Assembly (NCBI GenBank): GCA_020205615.1
Contig: CM035168.1
Location: 6,638,237 to 6,702,236, forward strand
DNA length: 64,000 nt
Source: Panax quinquefolius
Lineage: Eukaryota; Streptophyta; Magnoliopsida; Apiales; Araliaceae
Reading direction: 5' to 3'
In this document: in pieces, positions 1-10,609 of the stretch
How the letters are laid out: every line of letters starts with the position of its first letter
Numbering within the stretch: the first letter of the stretch is position 1
Position numbers and translations under genes: made by a program
The notes under the pieces: generated by a model
The model's input: the letters and a program-made list of their open reading frames with translations, nothing else
Databases searched by the model: none
Told to the model about the DNA's origin: nothing

Positions 1-7
1 CGATTTG

Positions 8-71
8 GTTCATCGCTATATATTGAACCGTCGTCTTAGCTTTTAGCGACGGACAATATATAGGGATGAAC
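8..71. repeat. Short palindrome (hairpin) beside the first LTR
   Basis: Arms 8-25 and 54-71 are reverse complements at 17 of 18 positions. An inner 6-bp stem (28-33 with 47-52, CCGTCG/CGACGG) extends the pairing, leaving a loop of about 13 nt. It ends five bases before the target-site duplication of the LTR at 81. It may be a remnant of a foldback or MITE element, or part of a repeat that continues left of the window. Confidence 0.6.
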
Positions 72-266
72 AACATATAATGTAAGACCCCAACTTTTAT
101 GAATAAAGATTAATTTCTCTCGAAATATATTTTTGAATATTATGGTGTGGATATAATATAATGTTATAGTTGTGGGTAATATTTATAAATTTTGCAAAGT
201 AAGCAAGTGGTTATATAATATTCGATTGGTGGGAGAATATTCGTTTTAACAGGGAATATTAAATTT

Positions 267-2960
267 ACGAAGACAATCATTAGTGGACTCCATAACTAAG
301 TATTGTCGTAGTTAGAAAACGACATAATTATCTTTTATAAAAATAACAACGGAAGTTTTACTAGTTAAACCGTTGAACTACCCTAGTAGTAAAAGTACGA
401 TGTCTGGCGTGGTTCGCGTAAGTAGCACACAAGATTGATTATTGATGCTTACGTGAGAAGTCACCGGTTATACTCAATTATTACTACGATAATTATTGCA
501 TCATATCTCTCATATTATTGATTCATTATTGTCATAGTATCATCTGCATAATATGATATATTATTAAATCAATAATTGAGACGACAAAGTTATTCATATT
601 ATTATTTGCAATATTGGCAATGTCTAGAAGTTCTATCAAGGAGAGGTTTGGTCACCTAATTGCTCGCCAATAGGGAGAAATCCTTATTGGAAAGCCCCCT
701 CTTTCCTAGGAATGACCTGGTTGTTAAATATTATGAATTATAATATAAATGATGAATAAGTTCGTGTTGATTAAAGATGAATTTGATAGTTCCATTGTGT
801 GAGAATTATTAGTGTTAGTGGAAATCGGGTTATTTCGATAATAATTGATGTCTGGAAGTTATCGGGTAATTAATCGGATAAATGAGCAATTAATTGCTAT
901 TAATTCACATGCATATAACTATTTGTTCACATGTGTGTACTATTGATTCACATTCATGTACTATTAGGGGAGTTGGTGCAAGATTGATAATACTTGCATG
1001 ACTAAATTAAAGATGGAGGTATAGTTGAAGGTACTATACTGTAATTAGTTTTTTTCGCATGATTATAATATTGAGTCACATGAATGAACTATTAATTCAC
1101 ATGATTTACTATTAGGGGAGGTGGTGCAAGTTTGATAATACTTGCAGGACTAAATTAAAAATGAAAGAAAAATTGAAGGTATTGTACTGTAATATTTTGA
1201 GCCCCAAAACGTGCAATTATCAAAACTATATTTTTCTTTAAATAAAAGCTCATTCTTCCTTCATTTCTCACTAATTCACTAAAGCTTTAGAGTAATTATT
1301 ATAGAGAGAAATTATAGAGAGAAAAAAGAAGAGAAGTTTACTACCTCACTATTCCAATATCCAGTTTCTTATTTCGTATTCATGAAGAAAGTTACTTTCT
1401 TTCAATACTCGTAAGGGTTGTTATTTCATTCTTTATTATTATGTTGGAATAACCTGTCTACGCGAAGTACCGCATATATGGTAAAATTCTTCTGTTATTC
1501 CATTCTTATTATTCTGTTAGAATATCCTGTCTGTGCGGATTACGCATGTCCTGGTTACGATCATTGGTGGACCCCACAACAGAAGTATTATCGTAGATAA
1601 AAAATGACATAATTATCTTTTTATAAAAATAACGACGGAAGTTTTACGTTAAACTATTGAACTACCCGATAGTAAAAGTATAGTAGTGGTTGCATAGTAG
1701 CACACTGTATTGGTTATTGATGCTTACGTGAGAAGTCACTCAGTTATGCTCAATTATTGCTATAGTAATTGCTACATCATATCTCTCATATTATTGATTC
1801 AATTATTGTCACGATTAATATCTCAGATAATATGATATATTATTAAATCAATAATTGAGACGACAAAGTTATTCATATTATTAAATTGCAATATTTACAA
1901 TGTCTATAAATTCTGTCAAGGAGAGGTTTGGTCATCTAATTGTGCGCCAATAAGGAGAAATCCTTATCGAAAGCCCCCTCTTTCCTGGGAATGACCTGAT
2001 TGTTAAATATTGTGAGTTATAATATTAATGATGAATGTTATTAAAAATCAAAGTTAACTTCGGAGTTGAATTTGGAGACGCGGACGTGATATTTGAGTCC
2101 GGAATGATGAAATTAGTAGAAATAAACTATAAACACAAAATTTGTTGGGGTTGACTTTTTGGTCAAAAAAGTCAACAGTTGACTTTTTCAAAAAAAGTCA
2201 AACTTTGAAATTTCAAAAATGAAATTTTTGAGAAAAATATTTCCACTGTGTTTGGATTGTTAGTGTTAGTGGAATTCGACATTTATTTCGATAATAATTG
2301 ATGTCTGGAGGTTATATTGACCAATCGGGTAATTAATCGAATAAATGAGGAATTAATAGCTATTAATTCATATGATTATAACTATTTGTTCACATTTGTG
2401 TACTATTGATTCACATTTATGTACTATTAGGGGAGTTGGTGCAAGATTGATAATACTTGCATGACTAAGTTAAAGATAGAGGTAAAGATGGAGGTATTAT
2501 ACTGTTATTCGTATTTTCACATGATTACAACTATTGAATCACATGATTGAACTATTGATTCATATTATTTACTATTAGGAGAGGTGGTGCAAGTTTGATA
2601 ATACTTGCAGGACTAAATTAAAAATGGAAGAAAAGTTGGAGGTATTGTACTGTAATTTTTCGAGCCCCAAAACGTGTATTTATCGAAACTATATTTTCTA
2701 TAAATGAAGCTCATTCTTCCTTCATTTCTCACCAATTCACTAAAGCTATAGAGCAATTATTATAGAGAGAAATTATAGTGAGAAAAGAACAAGAGAAGTC
2801 TCACTACCACCTTTATTCCAAGATCCACTTTATTACAGGTAAGGGGTATTATTTCTTTCATTTTCATGAAGAGAGCAATTGTTATTCCATTCCTTATTAT
2901 TATGTTGGAATAACTTGTCTATCATGAAGTACCGCATACATGGTGAAATTCTTCATTTAT
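267..2960 (+). repeat. Internal tandem duplication of about 1.3-1.4 kb within the LTR
   Basis: Sequence beginning near 267 (TCATTAGTGGACTCC) restarts at 1560 (TCATTGGTGGACCCC) and is followed by the same landmarks: the TTGATTATTGATGCTTACGTGAGAAG-type block, the AGAGGTTTGGTCA block, the paired TTGGTGCAAG/TACTTGCA blocks, and the AGCTCATTCTTCC promoter-leader region. The copies have diverged, and the second contains an extra TTGAC-rich segment (about 2040-2240). Unit boundaries are estimated by eye. Confidence 0.75.
2150..2213. promoter_or_regulatory. Cluster of TTGAC (W-box core) motifs in LTR U3
   Basis: GTTGACTTTTT (2150-2160) and its exact reverse complement (2166-2176) form a palindrome. 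Further TTGAC cores lie at 2161-2166 (minus), 2178-2183 (plus) and 2197-2201 (minus). TTGAC is the core bound by WRKY factors. The cluster lies about 500 bp upstream of the TATA-like box at 2698. A similar run of TTGAC cores recurs at 61072-61110 in another LTR family. Binding is inferred, not shown. Confidence 0.4.
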
Positions 2961-3250
2961 TCCATTCTTTATTATTACATTTGAATATCACATGCAATGC
3001 AAATTACACGCATGACACGGTTCCATTATTTATTATTCTATTGGAATAACTTTTCTGCGTGCGATCTATCGCGTATACGTCCGTGAATTCGCTGTTATTC
3101 CATTCTTTATTATTATGTTGGAATATCACATGCATGCGGATTTCGCATGACTGGTTCCATTCTTTATTATTACATTGGAATAACTTTGCATACATGTGGA
3201 TTACCACATGCGTGGTGAATGATACTTTGTATTCATTCCTTATTAAATTA
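2881..3250 (+). repeat. Stem-loop minisatellite, array 1 (first copy in the window)
   Basis: Degenerate units of about 55-75 bp repeat. The recurring core is TTATTCCA, then a T-rich loop such as TTCTTTATTATTA, then TGGAATAA or TGGAATAT, so each unit can fold into a short hairpin. Between cores lie CATGCATGCG-type blocks. The array lies downstream of the TATA-like box at 2698, so it should be in the LTR transcript. Confidence 0.7.
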
Positions 3251-4577
3251 GAGAAATGATCTGCATCACGTGGATTACCGTATGCGGTAAGCGAAAATCC
3301 ATTTGCGGTTTATATATTCTATTATACTCAGTTGGTTAAAGTTTTGGCTTCTATACTCCATGAAATTAGTAGAATATCTTGGATATTTGCGCTTCATCCA
3401 AGTATCTTTTCATGGAAATATTCTTCGAGCATTCTTGAATTTTACTCCACAAAAGCGATGTCGTGTTGACAATTTGGGCGTTTTGAGTTCGGATAAATTA
3501 ACTTATAAATCTTTAAAATTTAATTCTTGAACTTGTTTTATTGAATTAGTATGTCATTGTCATTATCCTCATGTTTATATTATGTTGAAAAACCTCTGTG
3601 GCCTGTAGTGCATAGATGGACTTGGTATGATTATGACCAGATTATTCGGTATAGTCATGATCGTAATGTTACAAATGATGTGGTAAAAATTCTCATTGTC
3701 ACGCAGTGCATTGATGGACAGTTGTTGGCATGATCATGACCATTGATGAAAACACGAATATCCTTGGCCCGTAGTGCATGGATAATTTGTGGTCGTGATA
3801 CTAATGAATATCCTTGGTCGTAGTGCAGGGATGACGTGGTTTATTTAATAAGATGAGTCTCAGCGATAAAAGTGATGAAAAAAACCTTTTAAATCATAGA
3901 AGATAGTAGATTTTATTCTCTACTTGACTCTTCTAATGGATTGCTTGTTCCGCTGCAGTTAAACTTGATGTTTGTTATATTGTATCAGTTTAACACTATT
4001 GAAGGCTAACGATAATTTATTCTGCATTATCTTAGCCATAATATTTCTTACTGGGCTAGTTGAGCTCACCCTTTTGCTTTTATTGTTCTCTTCAAGAAAT
4101 GAGAACGTAGCAGGGACTAGTCGAGAAATGGAGTGACGGTCCAGATGATAGCATTAGTAGTCCTCAATATTCTATGAAATAGTGTGATAATAAATGTATT
4201 GAGGACTTATTTTGAGTTTGAATACTGTCTAGAAGACAATATTTGTATTAAAACTCACAGCTCATGTTGTATATTTAAGATTGTATTTGTATTCTGTACC
4301 ATGTATTTGGCAACTCAGAATAGGTGATTTATACTTATTTTGGGGGCGTCACAATTATGACCAGGGATTATTCGGTATAGTCATGACCATTGATGATTTA
4401 ATGAATATCCTTGGCCCGTAGTGCAGGGATGATTCGATGATGTGGTTTATTTATTGTCGAGTCTCAAATGATAAAATTGATGAAAATATTTTAAATCATA
4501 GAAGATAGTAGATATCATGCTCTACTTGACTCTTCTAATAAATTTCTTATTCCGCTGCAGTTAAACTTGATGTCTAT

Positions 4578-7500
4578 TGTGACGCCCCCAAAACTAGGTA
4601 TACATCACCCATCTTGAGTCGCCAAATACATGGTACAAAATACAAATACAACTTAATTATACAAACGTCGTGTAAATAATACGCCAAAACATAGCTGAGA
4701 GTTTTAATAAGAATATTATCATCAAGACAATATTCACACTCAAATGAGTCCTCATTACATTTATTGTCACACTATTTAATAAAATAGTGAGGACTACTAA
4801 TGCTATCATCTCGGACCATCACTCCATTCCCCTACTAGTCCCGGCTACGTTCTCATTTCCTGAAGAGAACAATGAAAGCAAAAGGGTGAGCTCAACTAGC
4901 CCAGTAAGAAATATTATGATTAAGATAATGCAGGATAAATTATCATTAGCCTTCAACAATGTTAAACTGATAAAACACAATAGACATCAAGTTTAACTGC
5001 AACGGAACAAGCAATCCATTAAAAGAGTCAAGTAGAGAATAAAATCTACTATCTTTTATGATTTAAAAGTTTTTCATCACTTTTATCACGAGACTCAACT
5101 AATAAATAATCCACATCATCAAATCATCCCCGCACTACGGGCCAAGGATATTATTTAAGATCACGACCATGAATTATCCATGCACTACGGGCCAAAGATA
5201 ATCGTGTTTTCATCAACGGTCCTGATCATGCCATAAAACAATTCATCTTTGCTCTATTGGCCGAAGAGAATCCATAGCTATAATCATACCAAAAACTGTC
5301 CATCGATGCACTATGGGCCAATAAAGACTTTTTCCACATCAATTGTAATATTACGGTCATGATTATACCGAATAATCCCTGGTCATAATCATACCAAGTC
5401 CATCTATATGCAATACAGGCCACAGATGACTTTCAACATAATATAAACATGAGGATGATGACAATGATTTAAGAATTCAATAAAACAAGTTCAAGAATTA
5501 AATTATCCAGGAACTAATAACATCCAAATTGTCAACATGATACTTCTTTGTAGAGTAAAATTCAAGAATAATATTCATGCACAAAAAAAAAATAATTTGG
5601 ACAGAAAAGAATCAATTTTTCGTCGTGAATAGTACTTCGGGAATAGTACCTCGTGAATAGTACCCTGACATGAAAAGTACCCCAAATACCCGAGTGAATA
5701 ATATTCGAGTGAATAGTAATTTTGATGAATAGTAACTCATGAATAGTATTCTGGCATAAAAAGTGCCTCGAATACCCGAGTGAATAATACTAGAGTGAAT
5801 AGTAACTGGGAGAATAGTAACTCATAACAAAAAATACCAAATAAAATGATATTTCATGACGAGTATATAAGTCAAAACTTTAACCAACTAAGTATAATAA
5901 AGAATGGAATAACAAAAGAAATCACCACACATGCTATACTTCGCATAGACAGGTTATCCCAACAGAATAATAAATAACGGAACCAGGTCAAGCGTAATAC
6001 GCACCGACAGGATATTCCAACAGAATAATAAAGAATGGAATAACAACAGAAATCACCATGCATGCGATTGCCAGCATAGAAATGTTATTCAACAGAGTAA
6101 TAAATAATCGGAACCAGTCCCGACGAAAAACGCATGTAGACGAGGATATTCCAACGTAATAATAAAGATTTTAACCAGTCCCACCAGAAAAGCATGCATG
6201 AACGAGGATATTCCAATGAATAATAAAGAATGGAATAACAACAGAAATTTCACCATGTATGCGATGCTTGGCATGTAGGCAGGTTATTCCAAAGAGAATA
6301 ATAAATAATGGAATAATGAGATGAATTTTACCAAGTATAGGGTGAATCACGTATACAAGTTATTCTAACGAGAATAATAAAGAATGGAATAATGAAGTTC
6401 TCTTCATGAATCTGAAAGAAATAATACCCTTACCTTAAAAAGAAAGATGATACTCTTTGGAATAGTGAGGTAGCAGACTTCTCTTCTTCTTTCTCTCTAT
6501 AATTTCTCTCTATAATAATGGCTCTAAAGCTTTAGTGAATTGGTGAGAGATAAAGGAAGAATGAGCTTCTATTTATAGAAAAACATAGTTTCGATAATTG
6601 CACGTTTTGGGGCTCAAAAAATTACAGTACAATACCTCCAACTTTTCTTTCATTATTAATTTAGTCCTGCAAGTATTATCAAACTTGCACCACCTCTCCT
6701 AATAGTAAATAATGTGACTTAATAGTTCAGTCATGTGATTCAATAGTTATAATCATGTAAAAATATGAAATACAGTATAGTACCTCCATCCATACCTCCC
6801 TTTTTAACTTAGTCATGCAAGTATTATCAATTTTGCACCAACTCCCCTAATAGTAAGTGAATGTGACTCAATAGTACACACATGTGAACAAATAGTTATA
6901 TAAGTATGGGAATTAGTAGCAATTAATTGCTCATTTATCCGATAAATTACCCGATTTATCAATATAACCCTCAGACATCAATTATCATCGGAATAGATGT
7001 CGATTTCAACTAACACCAATAATCCCAACATAATTGAACTATCAAATTCATCTTTAATCAAAACGAACTTATTCATCATTAATATCATAACTCACAATAT
7101 TTAACAACCAGATCGTTCCCAGGAAAGAGGGGGCTTTTCAATAAGGATTTCTCCCTATTGACGCGCAATTAGGTGACCAAATCTCTCCTCGACAGAACTT
7201 CTAGACATTGTAAATATTGTAATTTAATAATATGAATAACTTTGTCGTCTTAATTATTGATTTAATAATATATCAAATATTATGCAGATGATATTGTGAC
7301 AATAATCGAATCAATAATATGAAAGATATGATACAACAATTACTATAGCAATAATTGAGTATAACTGAGTGACTTCTCACGTAAGCATCAATAATCAATA
7401 TCGTGTGCTATTATGCAACCACGCGTATTACTGTACTTTTACTACCGAGTAGTTCAATAGTTTTAACGGTAAAATTTCCGCCGTTATTTTCATAAAAATA

Positions 7501-7748
7501 TTTTTGTTATTTTCTCAATCCGACAATAATTCCGTTGTAGGGTCCACCAATGATTGTGCCGTCGTACAAATATTCCCCGACATAAAGAATATTTCCCGAC
7601 CAATCGAATATAATATAACAACTTGCATACTTTGCAAAATTTATAAATATTACCCACAACTATAACATTATATTAAATCCACACCATAATATTCAAAAAA
7701 AAATTTCGAGAAATTTAAATCTTTATTCGTAAAATTTAGGATTTTACA
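4578..7748 (-). mobile_element. Solo LTR of the same Ty3/gypsy family, nested and inverted
   Basis: Begins TGTGACGCCCCCAAAA and ends GGATTTTACA. TCTAT flanks it at 4573-4577 and 7749-7753. The flanks join into uninterrupted LTR sequence (AAACTTGATGTCTAT then TGTATTTTATCAG), so the insertion is clean. At 3171 bp it gives the best view of a full-length unduplicated LTR in this family. No coding sequence. Confidence 0.9.
5885..6397 (-). repeat. Stem-loop minisatellite, array 1, in nested LTR
   Basis: About seven units in which AATAAAGAATGGAATAA and GTTATTCCA alternate, i.e. the reverse complement of the array at 2881-3250. Intervening blocks carry ATGCATG-type sequence. The number and spacing of units differ from the other LTR copies. 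Confidence 0.65.
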
Positions 7749-8155
7749 TCTATTGTATTTTATCAGTTTAACATTGTTGAAGACTAATGATAATTTATTC
7801 TGCATTATCTTAGTCATAATATTTCTTCTTTGGGCTAGTTGAGCTCACCCTTTTACTTTCATTGTTCTCTTGAGAAATGAGAACGTGGCAAGGACTAATC
7901 GGGGAACGGAGTGATGGTCCGAGATGGTGTATTAATAGTCCTCACTATTCTATAAAATAGTGTGACAATAAATGTAATGAGGACTTTATTTGAGAGTGGA
8001 TATTATGCTGTAAGAAAATATTCATGTTTAAACTCTCACTATGTTTTGTCGTATATTACACGACGGTTGTATAATTAAGTTTGTATTTGTATTACATCAT
8101 ATATTTACGACTCAAGATGGGTGATGTATATATATTTTTGGGAAGTCATATATAA

Positions 8156-8442
8156 CGATTTAAGATAAATCATTGATCAAATCACGCTAAAGGGGTGAAC
8201 AAGGTAAGCTAGATAAGGGGTGAACTTAAGATCTGGACCATATATATGTATTTATGGGCAATGATTTGAAAAATATCATTTTTACTTTCCATTACAATTA
8301 TGAATGGCTAAGATTAAAAAATAATACTCCTCATCCGCTAGAATTTCTAGCGTACATGATTAAAAAAAATTGGACCATTATGCCAACGCATATTATCCAA
8401 AATAAACTCACTGTGAAAATAATTCGACTGACATATGCTATT
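8156..8442. other. Intergenic, no feature recognised
   Basis: AT-rich single-copy-looking sequence with no convincing reading frame and no similarity to the repeats elsewhere in the window. Confidence 0.5.
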
Positions 8443-8676
8443 TGTGTCCTCCCAAAATAGGTTCATACAACTCATTCTGAGTCGTCAAATAGATAGTACA
8501 GAATTCAAATACAAATTTAATTTATACAATTATCAACTGTCGTGTAAAATACGACAAAACGTAAGATGTGAGTTTTAATACGAATATTGTCTCGTAGACA
8601 ATATCCAAACTCAAATGAAATCATCATTATAATTATTATCACACTATTTTATAGAATTGTGAGAACTACTATAGCC
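8443..8676 (-). mobile_element. Truncated LTR fragment of the main gypsy family
   Basis: CCCAAAATAGGTTCATACAA followed by the GAGTCGTCAAAT, CAACTGTCGTGTAAAATACG and CACTATTTTATAGAATTGTGAG blocks matches the first 230 bp of minus-strand LTR copies such as 18867 and 24268. The rest is missing and no TSD was found. Confidence 0.65.
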
Positions 8677-8730
8677 TTGTAAACAAATATAGCCTTGAGA
8701 CTAAGGAGGCTCAATAAATGCTAATATGTA

Positions 8731-9012
8731 CTTCCTCTGTTCCTTAATATAGGTCGTTTTAGAGTTGTGCATAAGTATTAAGGAAATGATTGTATAGCAT
8801 TAAATATACTATCAATTGTCTATATTACTCTTATATTAGAATAAGAGTGTTATTTATTAGACAAAAAATAATGAGAGAATCAAAGTTATATTTATTACTT
8901 GGGTTAATATTGAAAACTAAGCAATTAATATTTACTTGAAATTCTCAAACGACTTATATTTAGGAACAAAAAATATTTCTCTAAAACTACTTATATTAAA
9001 AAACGGAAGGAA
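8731..9012. mobile_element. Stowaway-like MITE
   Basis: The left end CTTCCTCTGTTCCTTAATAT and the right end ATATTAAAAAACGGAAGGAA are imperfect inverted repeats close to the Stowaway consensus CTCCCTCCGT. It is flanked by TA at 8729-8730 and 9013-9014, the TSD of Tc1/mariner-derived MITEs. 282 bp, AT-rich, non-coding. It lies about 510 bp downstream of the zinc-finger gene stop codon. Confidence 0.75.
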
Positions 9013-9014
9013 TA

Positions 9015-9525
9015 AATGAGAGAACTTACTTTAAAAGAAAATTAATATTTTAACAAACTAATAATATTGTGGAACTAATATTTTCACCCGTAAAAATATC
9101 ATTTCTCAATTTAGAATTGTAAGAAAGACCTTTTTTTATAGAGGTAAAACTAAATGGTGGCGAAAGGACAACTACTCTCTCTTCTTAAATTGTCCCAAAA
9201 ATGTGGTTTTATTTATATATCGGTGGATAATGTCATTAATTGTCAACTATCAACCAAGTTTTGTTGTAGTGAACATTTTAAAAATGTGTCCAAAAAAAAC
9301 ATTATATTATATTTTAATTTGTAAATATGAATTATGTCATTTCCCATAATCCTTGGGGTAGTAAAGAGTAAAACATTTGATCCAAAAAAAATAAAATGAA
9401 ATAGTTGAATAAATAAATTGAATAGAATTATCATTCCCACACACAAAAGAGGTAACTAGTTCAAATTCTATATACAACTAAAAATTGTATGTAACCCAAA
9501 ATAATATAAAAACTAGTACTTAAAT
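9015..9525. other. 3' flank of the zinc-finger gene
   Basis: AT-rich sequence between the MITE and the stop codon. The 3' UTR and poly(A) site of the minus-strand gene must lie here, but no signal is distinctive. No reading frame looks real. Confidence 0.4.
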
Positions 9526-10227
9526 CTATTGCAATTCAAGCTTCGCCGGCATCGAAAGTCGGGACTTCTTCATCGGGTGAGGACTTTCAACCTCGTCCTC
9601 TCCAAATCCGGCCCAAAATTCAGGCGAGGCCGGTAAGTTCAGGTCGAATCCACGGTGACTGACGGTGGACCCTACACCTTCTGATGTGGTGACGCCGCTG
9701 CTGCCAGCACCGGCGGCGGCACTACCGCCTTCATAGTGACACCGCTTGTGTCCTCCCAAGGCCTGGCCCGTGGGAAAACACTTGTGGCAAATCGTGCACT
9801 CGTGCGTCCTCCCACCGCCGTGTGCCGTCGTGGCAGTCGTAGTTCCGGTGATGGCCGAGGTAGTGGCCGAATTCTCGTCTCCTCCGGCGTGCTTTCGGTG
9901 ACTGGCTTTGTGTCCGCCGAGAGCTTGGTAAGAACCGAAAGCCTTATCGCATACGCTACACTTGTAAACTAGCTTCGATTCCGACGACGATGATGGCGGC
10001 TGAGGTGGAGGAGCAACAGAGTGTCTAATTTTGGCGTCACCGCCTCGATTGCCGCCACGAGCGAGCATAATTAGGCAAAGAGCGAGGTACTCTTCTTCAG
10101 TCGGTTGGTGCTCCATACGTGGTCGTTTTGAGCGCTTGCCCTTTGTCCACGACTCCAAGTACCGGTTCTCGTATTGGAAAGTTGGAGCCGGCGTAATTCT
10201 CGGTGAATTCAGAGCTTCGAGTGCCAT
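9526..10227 (-). CDS. ZAT10: C2H2 zinc-finger transcriptional repressor, ZAT10/STZ type
   Basis: Intronless, 233 residues, the length typical of plant C1-2i zinc-finger proteins (Arabidopsis ZAT10 is 227). In order: N-terminus MALEALNSP; basic B-box/nuclear signal KGKRSKRPR (29-37); leucine-rich L-box [11 protein letters not shown] (45-55); zinc finger 1 with C90, C93, H106, H110; zinc finger 2 with C144, C147, H160, H164; both fingers carry the plant-specific QALGGH; EAR repression motif FDLNLP (194-199). The Ser/Thr/Gly/Ala-rich linkers are normal for the family. An in-frame ATG 58 codons upstream (10401) is rejected because MALEAL is the conserved family start and a TATA box lies between the two. 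Members are nuclear repressors induced by cold, salt, drought, wounding and jasmonate. The gene is intact and clearly GC-richer than its surroundings. It could be a close paralogue such as AZF/ZAT6; the N- and C-terminal motifs favour ZAT10. Confidence 0.93.
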   Translation of the reverse strand: MALEALNSPRITPAPTFQYENRYLESWTKGKRSKRPRMEHQPTEEEYLALCLIMLARGGNRGGDAKIRHSVAPPPQPPSSSSESKLVYKCSVCDKAFGSYQALGGHKASHRKHAGGDENSATTSAITGTTTATTAHGGGRTHECTICHKCFPTGQALGGHKRCHYEGGSAAAGAGSSGVTTSEGVGSTVSHRGFDLNLPASPEFWAGFGEDEVESPHPMKKSRLSMPAKLELQ

Positions 10228-10335
10228 CAGTATTAATTTGTGGAGATTTTTAGAGAGAGAAAGTAGTGGGAGTTGAGAGAGAAAGAAAGTTTGAGAATGA
10301 AAATGATGAAGGTAGATCCTTAGATGTGTTTGCTT

Positions 10336-10344
10336 ATTATATAG
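10336..10344 (-). promoter_or_regulatory. TATA box of the zinc-finger gene
   Basis: Minus-strand CTATATAAT lies 109-117 bp upstream of the ATG. It is followed by a pyrimidine-rich leader (TTTCTTTCTCTCTC), common in plant 5' UTRs. A start of transcription near 10305-10315 would give a leader of about 80-90 nt. Confidence 0.6.
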
Positions 10345-10545
10345 AATGGACGGAGGGGGAAGGGAGGGAAGCTGCGTGCCAGGTGTGAGGAAATTAAGCA
10401 AAGAGAGTTGGCCAAGTTACTACTAGTTGTCTACTAACTAATACTATTGTGTAGTACCAATAAATTAAAAAATACAGGTGGAGTGAAGGTGTGAGTACCA
10501 AGTGGGAGGGAGTTCTAGTGGACTACCGAAGTCGGTTTGAAAGTA

Positions 10546-10577
10546 GGGTGGGTAGGGGGTAGGGGGTGGGTAGGGGG
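10546..10577 (+). promoter_or_regulatory. G-quadruplex motif upstream of the zinc-finger gene
   Basis: Six runs of three to five G (10546-10548, 10550-10552, 10555-10559, 10562-10566, 10568-10570, 10573-10577) are separated by loops of one or two bases. This far exceeds the usual four-run G4 pattern. It lies about 200 bp upstream of the TATA box on the template strand of the gene. A regulatory role is inferred only. Confidence 0.65.
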
Positions 10578-10609
10578 TAAGGAGGCAGAGAGGGTACTAT
10601 TTTTAATTT

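Larger units (their letters stand above)
81..8150 (+). mobile_element. Solo LTR of a long-LTR Ty3/gypsy family, rearranged and with a nested insertion
   Basis: Starts TGTAAGACCCCAAC and ends with a decayed form of TTTTGGGGGCGTCACA (here ...GGGAAGTCATA). The same 5 bases, TATAA, flank it at 76-80 and 8151-8155, as expected of a target-site duplication. No coding sequence lies between, so it is a solo LTR. Without the nested LTR (4578-7748) it is about 4.9 kb, longer than the 2.4-3.2 kb of sister LTRs, because two segments are duplicated (267-2960 and 3630-8150). Orientation comes from the 3' LTR at 51936, which follows a polypurine tract. A TATA-like CTATAAATG lies at 2698-2706. Confidence 0.85.
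3630..8150 (+). repeat. Partial tandem duplication of the LTR 3' end, split by a nested LTR
   Basis: An LTR 3' terminus (GGGGGCGTCACA) is reached at 4353. The next base jumps back to the equivalent of 3630 (ATTATGACCAG...), and the rest of the LTR is then repeated up to 8150, interrupted by the insertion at 4578-7748. Because the outer TSD flanks 81 and 8150, the extra end was probably present at insertion or arose afterwards within the LTR. Confidence 0.7.

Noticed and set aside
2881..3250. CRISPR-like array
   Set aside because: Units are degenerate and variable in length, lie in an LTR and are in a plant genome; it is a hairpin minisatellite.
76..4358. First LTR ending at 4353
   Set aside because: The bases after 4353 (ATTAT) do not match TATAA before 81, whereas those after 8150 do, so the insertion unit ends at 8150.
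10031..10276. Plus-strand ORFs over the zinc-finger gene (9736-9972 and 10031-10276)
   Set aside because: They are antisense shadows of a GC-rich coding region.
10228..10401. 58-codon N-terminal extension of the zinc-finger ORF
   Set aside because: The TATA box and leader lie within it, and the family start MALEAL is conserved, so the extra codons are 5' UTR and promoter read in frame.
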